Positions 32,121-34,684 of a DNA stretch of 34,684 bases are shown here, one piece after another; the first letter of the stretch is position 1; each line of letters starts with the position of its first letter. Position numbers and translations under genes: made by a program. Below the pieces are notes generated by a model that was not told the origin of the DNA, made no database searches, and worked only from the letters and a program-made list of their open reading frames with translations. The stretch comes from JACCVG01 sp034664165 (GTDB taxonomy: Bacteria > Actinomycetota > Thermoleophilia > Solirubrobacterales > Thermoleophilaceae): positions 1 through 34,684 of the forward strand of contig JAXDIE010000155.1 in assembly GCA_034664165.1 (NCBI GenBank), in the 5' to 3' direction.

Positions 32121-33720
32121 GAGCCCCCAAGCCGAGCCCGTCGAGCCGGGAGCCGTGCGCGTCGGGCGTGCGCTGCTCAGCGTCTCCGACAAGCGCGGCC
32201 TGATCGACTTCGCCCGCGGACTGGTCGAGCTCGGGGTCGAGATCGTCGCCTCCGGAGGCACCCGCCGGGAGCTCGGTGAGGCGGGCATCGATACGCGGTC
32301 GGTCGACGACTACACGGGCTTTCCCGAGATCCTCGACGGCCGGGTCAAGACGCTGAACCCGAAGATCCACGCCGGCCTGCTGGCGGTGCGCTCCAATCCG
32401 GACCACGTCCGCACCATGGAGGAGCAGGGCATCGAGCCGATCGACCTGGTCTGCGTGAACCTCTACCCGTTCGAGCAGACCGCGGCGCGGCTGGACGTGC
32501 CGGACTCCGAGGTGATCGAGAACATCGACGTGGGCGGGCCCACCATGATCCGGGCGGCCGCCAAGAATCATGCATTCGTCGCGGTGGTCGTGGAGCCCGA
32601 GAGCTACGACGCGGTGCTCGACGAGATGCGCACGTCGGACGGGGCGCTTTCGGGGCCCACCCGCCAGGCGCTGGCAGCCGATGCCTTCGCCCAGACGGCG
32701 CGCTACGACGCCGCCATCGCCAGCTGGTTCGCCGAGCGGGGCGCCGATGACTTCCCGCCGCTGCTGGCTGCGGCGTGGGAGAAGGAGCTGGATCTGTCCT
32801 ATGGAGAGAATCCCCATCAGCGCGCCGCCTACTACTCACAGACGGGCTCGCGCTCGAGCCTGCTGTCGCAGGTCTCCCAGCTCCATGGCAAGGAGTTGTC
32901 GTTCAACAATCTGCTGGACCTCGACGCGGCGCGCCGGCTCATCGAGGAGTTCGACCAGCCGGCCGCCGTGATCGTCAAGCACAACAACCCTTGCGGGGTG
33001 GCGGTCGCGGACTCGATCGGGGAGGCGTTCGAGCGAGCGCTCGATACCGACCGGCTGTCTGCCTTCGGCGGCGTGTTCTGTCTGAACCGCCAGGTCGACC
33101 TGGCCCTCGCCGAGGAGCTTCACTCGATCTTCGTGGAGATCGTCTTCGCCCCCGGCTACGACGACGACGCGCTCGCCGTGCTCGAGCAGAAGCCCAACGT
33201 GCGGATCATGGCCTGCCAGGAGAAGCGCGACGAGCGCGAGGCCGATTGGGATTCCAAGCGGGTCCGCGGCGGCATCCTGGTTCAGGACCGCGACCGCCAC
33301 GTGGACGCCCGGGAGGACATGGAGGTTGTCACGGCAAGGCAGCCCACGGAGGACGAGTGGGCCGACCTTCTGTTCGCGTGGCGCGTGTGTCGCCACGTGC
33401 GGTCCAACGCCATCGTGCTGGCGCGGGGCCAGGCCACGCTCGGGGTCGGGGCCGGCCAGATGAGCCGGGTTGACTCGGTGAAGCTTGCGGTCGAGAAGTC
33501 ACGCGAGTGGGATGCGTCGCGCACGCCGCCGCTCCAGGGCGCGGTCATGGCCTCCGACGCCTTCTTCCCGTTCCCGGACGGCCCGCAGGCGGGCTTCGAT
33601 GCCGGGGTCACGGCCGTTATCCAGCCCGGGGGGTCGCGCAACGACCCGGCCGTGATCGAGGCGGCGGATGCCGCCGGCGCGGCCATGGTGCTCACCTCGC
33701 GCCGCCACTTCCGCCACTAG
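32107..33720 (+). CDS. purH: Bifunctional AICAR formyltransferase / IMP cyclohydrolase
   Basis: 537 residues; the last two steps to IMP. The N-terminal cyclohydrolase (MGS-like) domain has LLSVSDKRGLIDFARGLVEL, VASGGTRRELGEAGI and GRVKTLNPKIHAGLLAVR. The C-terminal transformylase domain has KELSFNNLLDLDAA, the catalytic Lys-His in IVKHNNPCGVAV, and SDAFFPFPDG. ATG 32107 is supported by a full AGGAGG at 32098-32103, the strongest Shine-Dalgarno seen in the window, lying within the end of purN. It follows purN directly, a common pairing. Confidence 0.98.
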   Translation: MSIAESPQAEPVEPGAVRVGRALLSVSDKRGLIDFARGLVELGVEIVASGGTRRELGEAGIDTRSVDDYTGFPEILDGRVKTLNPKIHAGLLAVRSNPDHVRTMEEQGIEPIDLVCVNLYPFEQTAARLDVPDSEVIENIDVGGPTMIRAAAKNHAFVAVVVEPESYDAVLDEMRTSDGALSGPTRQALAADAFAQTARYDAAIASWFAERGADDFPPLLAAAWEKELDLSYGENPHQRAAYYSQTGSRSSLLSQVSQLHGKELSFNNLLDLDAARRLIEEFDQPAAVIVKHNNPCGVAVADSIGEAFERALDTDRLSAFGGVFCLNRQVDLALAEELHSIFVEIVFAPGYDDDALAVLEQKPNVRIMACQEKRDEREADWDSKRVRGGILVQDRDRHVDAREDMEVVTARQPTEDEWADLLFAWRVCRHVRSNAIVLARGQATLGVGAGQMSRVDSVKLAVEKSREWDASRTPPLQGAVMASDAFFPFPDGPQAGFDAGVTAVIQPGGSRNDPAVIEAADAAGAAMVLTSRRHFRH

Positions 33721-33726
33721 GGCAGC

Positions 33727-34684
33727 ATGGCGCCCGTGACGAGCGCTTTGATCACCGGGATCAGCGGCCAGGACGGCAGCTACCTGGCCGAACTGCTGAT
33801 CGGGAAGGGCTATGACCTTCATGGGCTGGTCCGCGATCCGGCGGCCGACCACCCGAACCTCGCGGGGATGGCGGGCAACCTGACCCTGCACGAGGGCGAC
33901 CTCCGCGACGAGGAGTCCCTTCGGTCGGTGATCAGTGCGGCGGGTCCCGATGAGGTCTACAACCTGGCGGCCTTCTCGTCGGTGGGGCGGTCGTGGGACG
34001 AGGCGGATGCGGTGGAGGACGCCAACGCGGTCGGGGTCGAGCGCCTTCTGCGGGCCGTCGAGGAGCTGCGGCCGAGCGCCCGGCTCTTCCAGGCATCCTC
34101 GAGCACCATGTTCGGATCAGAGGCGCCGGTGCCCCAGAACGAGGACACGCCGGTCGACCCTGGCAGCCCGTATGCCCGCGCCAAGGCGCGGGCGCACGCG
34201 CTGGTGGGTGAGGCTCGCGCACGCGGGATGCACGCCTCGGCCGGGATCCTGTTCAACCATGAATCGCCCCGGCGGGGCCCCGAGTTCGTGACCCGGAAGA
34301 TCACCCGCGCCGTCGCGGCCATCAAGCTCGGCGACCAATCGGGCCTGCAGCTCGGCAGCCTGGATGCCAGGCGTGACTGGGGTTTCGCGGGCGACTACGT
34401 CAAGGCCATGTGGCTCATGCTTCAGCGCGCGGATCCGGTAGATCTGGTGATCGGGAGCGGCGCGTCACATTCGGTCGGCGACTTCGTCGACGCGGCCTTC
34501 GCCTACGCGGGCCTCGACCCAGCCGACCATGTCAGCCTCGACCCGGACTACGTGCGCCCGGCGGAAATCGCCGAGCTCCGGGCCGACCCGTCGCGGGCCC
34601 GCGAGGAGCTGGGCTGGACGGCGACCACGGGCTTCGAGGAGCTGGTGGCGATGATGGTGGAGGCGGATCTGGAGGAGCTGGGCT
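33727..34684 (+). CDS. GDP-mannose 4,6-dehydratase-like SDR enzyme, 3' end cut, altered active site
   Basis: 319 codons visible; a few at most seem missing. It opens with TSALITGISGQDGSYLAELL (NADP-binding GxxGxxG) and follows the GMD family throughout: ILFNHESPRRGPEFVTRKIT, LGSLDARRDWGFAGDYVKAM, and YVRPAEIAELRAD. Tyr149 and Lys153 of the YxxxK pair are present (SPYARAK). The GMD motif with catalytic Thr and Glu (QASTSELYG in E. coli) reads QASSSTMFG, so Glu is Thr (127). NLAAQSHV reads NLAAFSSV. Dehydration normally needs that Glu, so a related reductase or epimerase activity is possible. ATG 33727 lies six bases after the purH stop; GTG 33736 is an alternative. Confidence 0.85.
   Translation, partial: MAPVTSALITGISGQDGSYLAELLIGKGYDLHGLVRDPAADHPNLAGMAGNLTLHEGDLRDEESLRSVISAAGPDEVYNLAAFSSVGRSWDEADAVEDANAVGVERLLRAVEELRPSARLFQASSSTMFGSEAPVPQNEDTPVDPGSPYARAKARAHALVGEARARGMHASAGILFNHESPRRGPEFVTRKITRAVAAIKLGDQSGLQLGSLDARRDWGFAGDYVKAMWLMLQRADPVDLVIGSGASHSVGDFVDAAFAYAGLDPADHVSLDPDYVRPAEIAELRADPSRAREELGWTATTGFEELVAMMVEADLEELG

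Overview
The window is G+C-rich DNA with dense, tightly overlapping genes and many GTG or TTG starts. It carries a heat-shock operon ending in a MerR-type HspR, an actinobacterial-type inositol-phosphate synthase beside a phosphatidylinositol-phosphate-type synthase, and a SigB/SigF partner-switching module. Together these point to an actinobacterium. From remembered family sequences (the short ClpB segment, the PurE variant) I lean to the class Thermoleophilia, but that placement is inference. No rRNA, tRNA, insertion sequence, phage gene or CRISPR array is visible, and no gap between genes exceeds about 110 bases.

Region 1 (1-2305, minus strand) has ino1 (cut by the window edge), a CDP-alcohol phosphatidyltransferase and an alpha/beta hydrolase. 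The first two fit successive steps of phosphatidylinositol synthesis. Region 2 (2330-6945) is a complete partner-switching circuit: a SigB/SigF-family sigma factor, a divergent STAS anti-anti-sigma factor, an RsbW-like anti-sigma kinase with an unusual second domain, a previously uncalled 57-residue membrane protein, and a membrane-anchored GAF-PAS-GAF-SpoIIE phosphatase. The small protein/anti-sigma operon is preceded by a sigma-B-type promoter (GTTT-N15-GGGTAT). The same promoter architecture occurs once more, before a coiled-coil membrane protein at 21504.

Region 3 (6986-8318) has endonuclease III and a protein of unknown function with two similar halves. Region 4 (8405-14882) is dnaK-grpE-dnaJ-hspR-clpB. 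The dnaK and clpB promoters share a 25-base element (21 of 25 identical) covering the -10 box, a good candidate operator. Region 5 (14954-16854, minus) pairs an MTA/SAH-deaminase-like amidohydrolase with an MTAP-family phosphorylase, a probable methylthioadenosine salvage route.

Region 6 (16954-33720) holds most of de novo purine synthesis in three runs: GYD-protein-purD-purE-purB, purC-purS-purQ-purL-purF, and recQ-purN-purH, mostly with 1-4 base overlaps. purM and purK are absent here. Between the runs lie a sulfotransferase, a coiled-coil membrane protein and a glycosyltransferase, and also two paralogous secreted proteins after purF. Region 7 (33727-end) begins a GDP-mannose-dehydratase-like gene that lacks the expected catalytic glutamate.

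Many transcription-unit starts show a TANNNT-like -10 box 6-8 bases before the start codon, suggesting widespread leaderless mRNAs. This also decides several start codons, notably those at 6945, 21573 and 22720. All functional calls are from reading the sequence; no database search was run.
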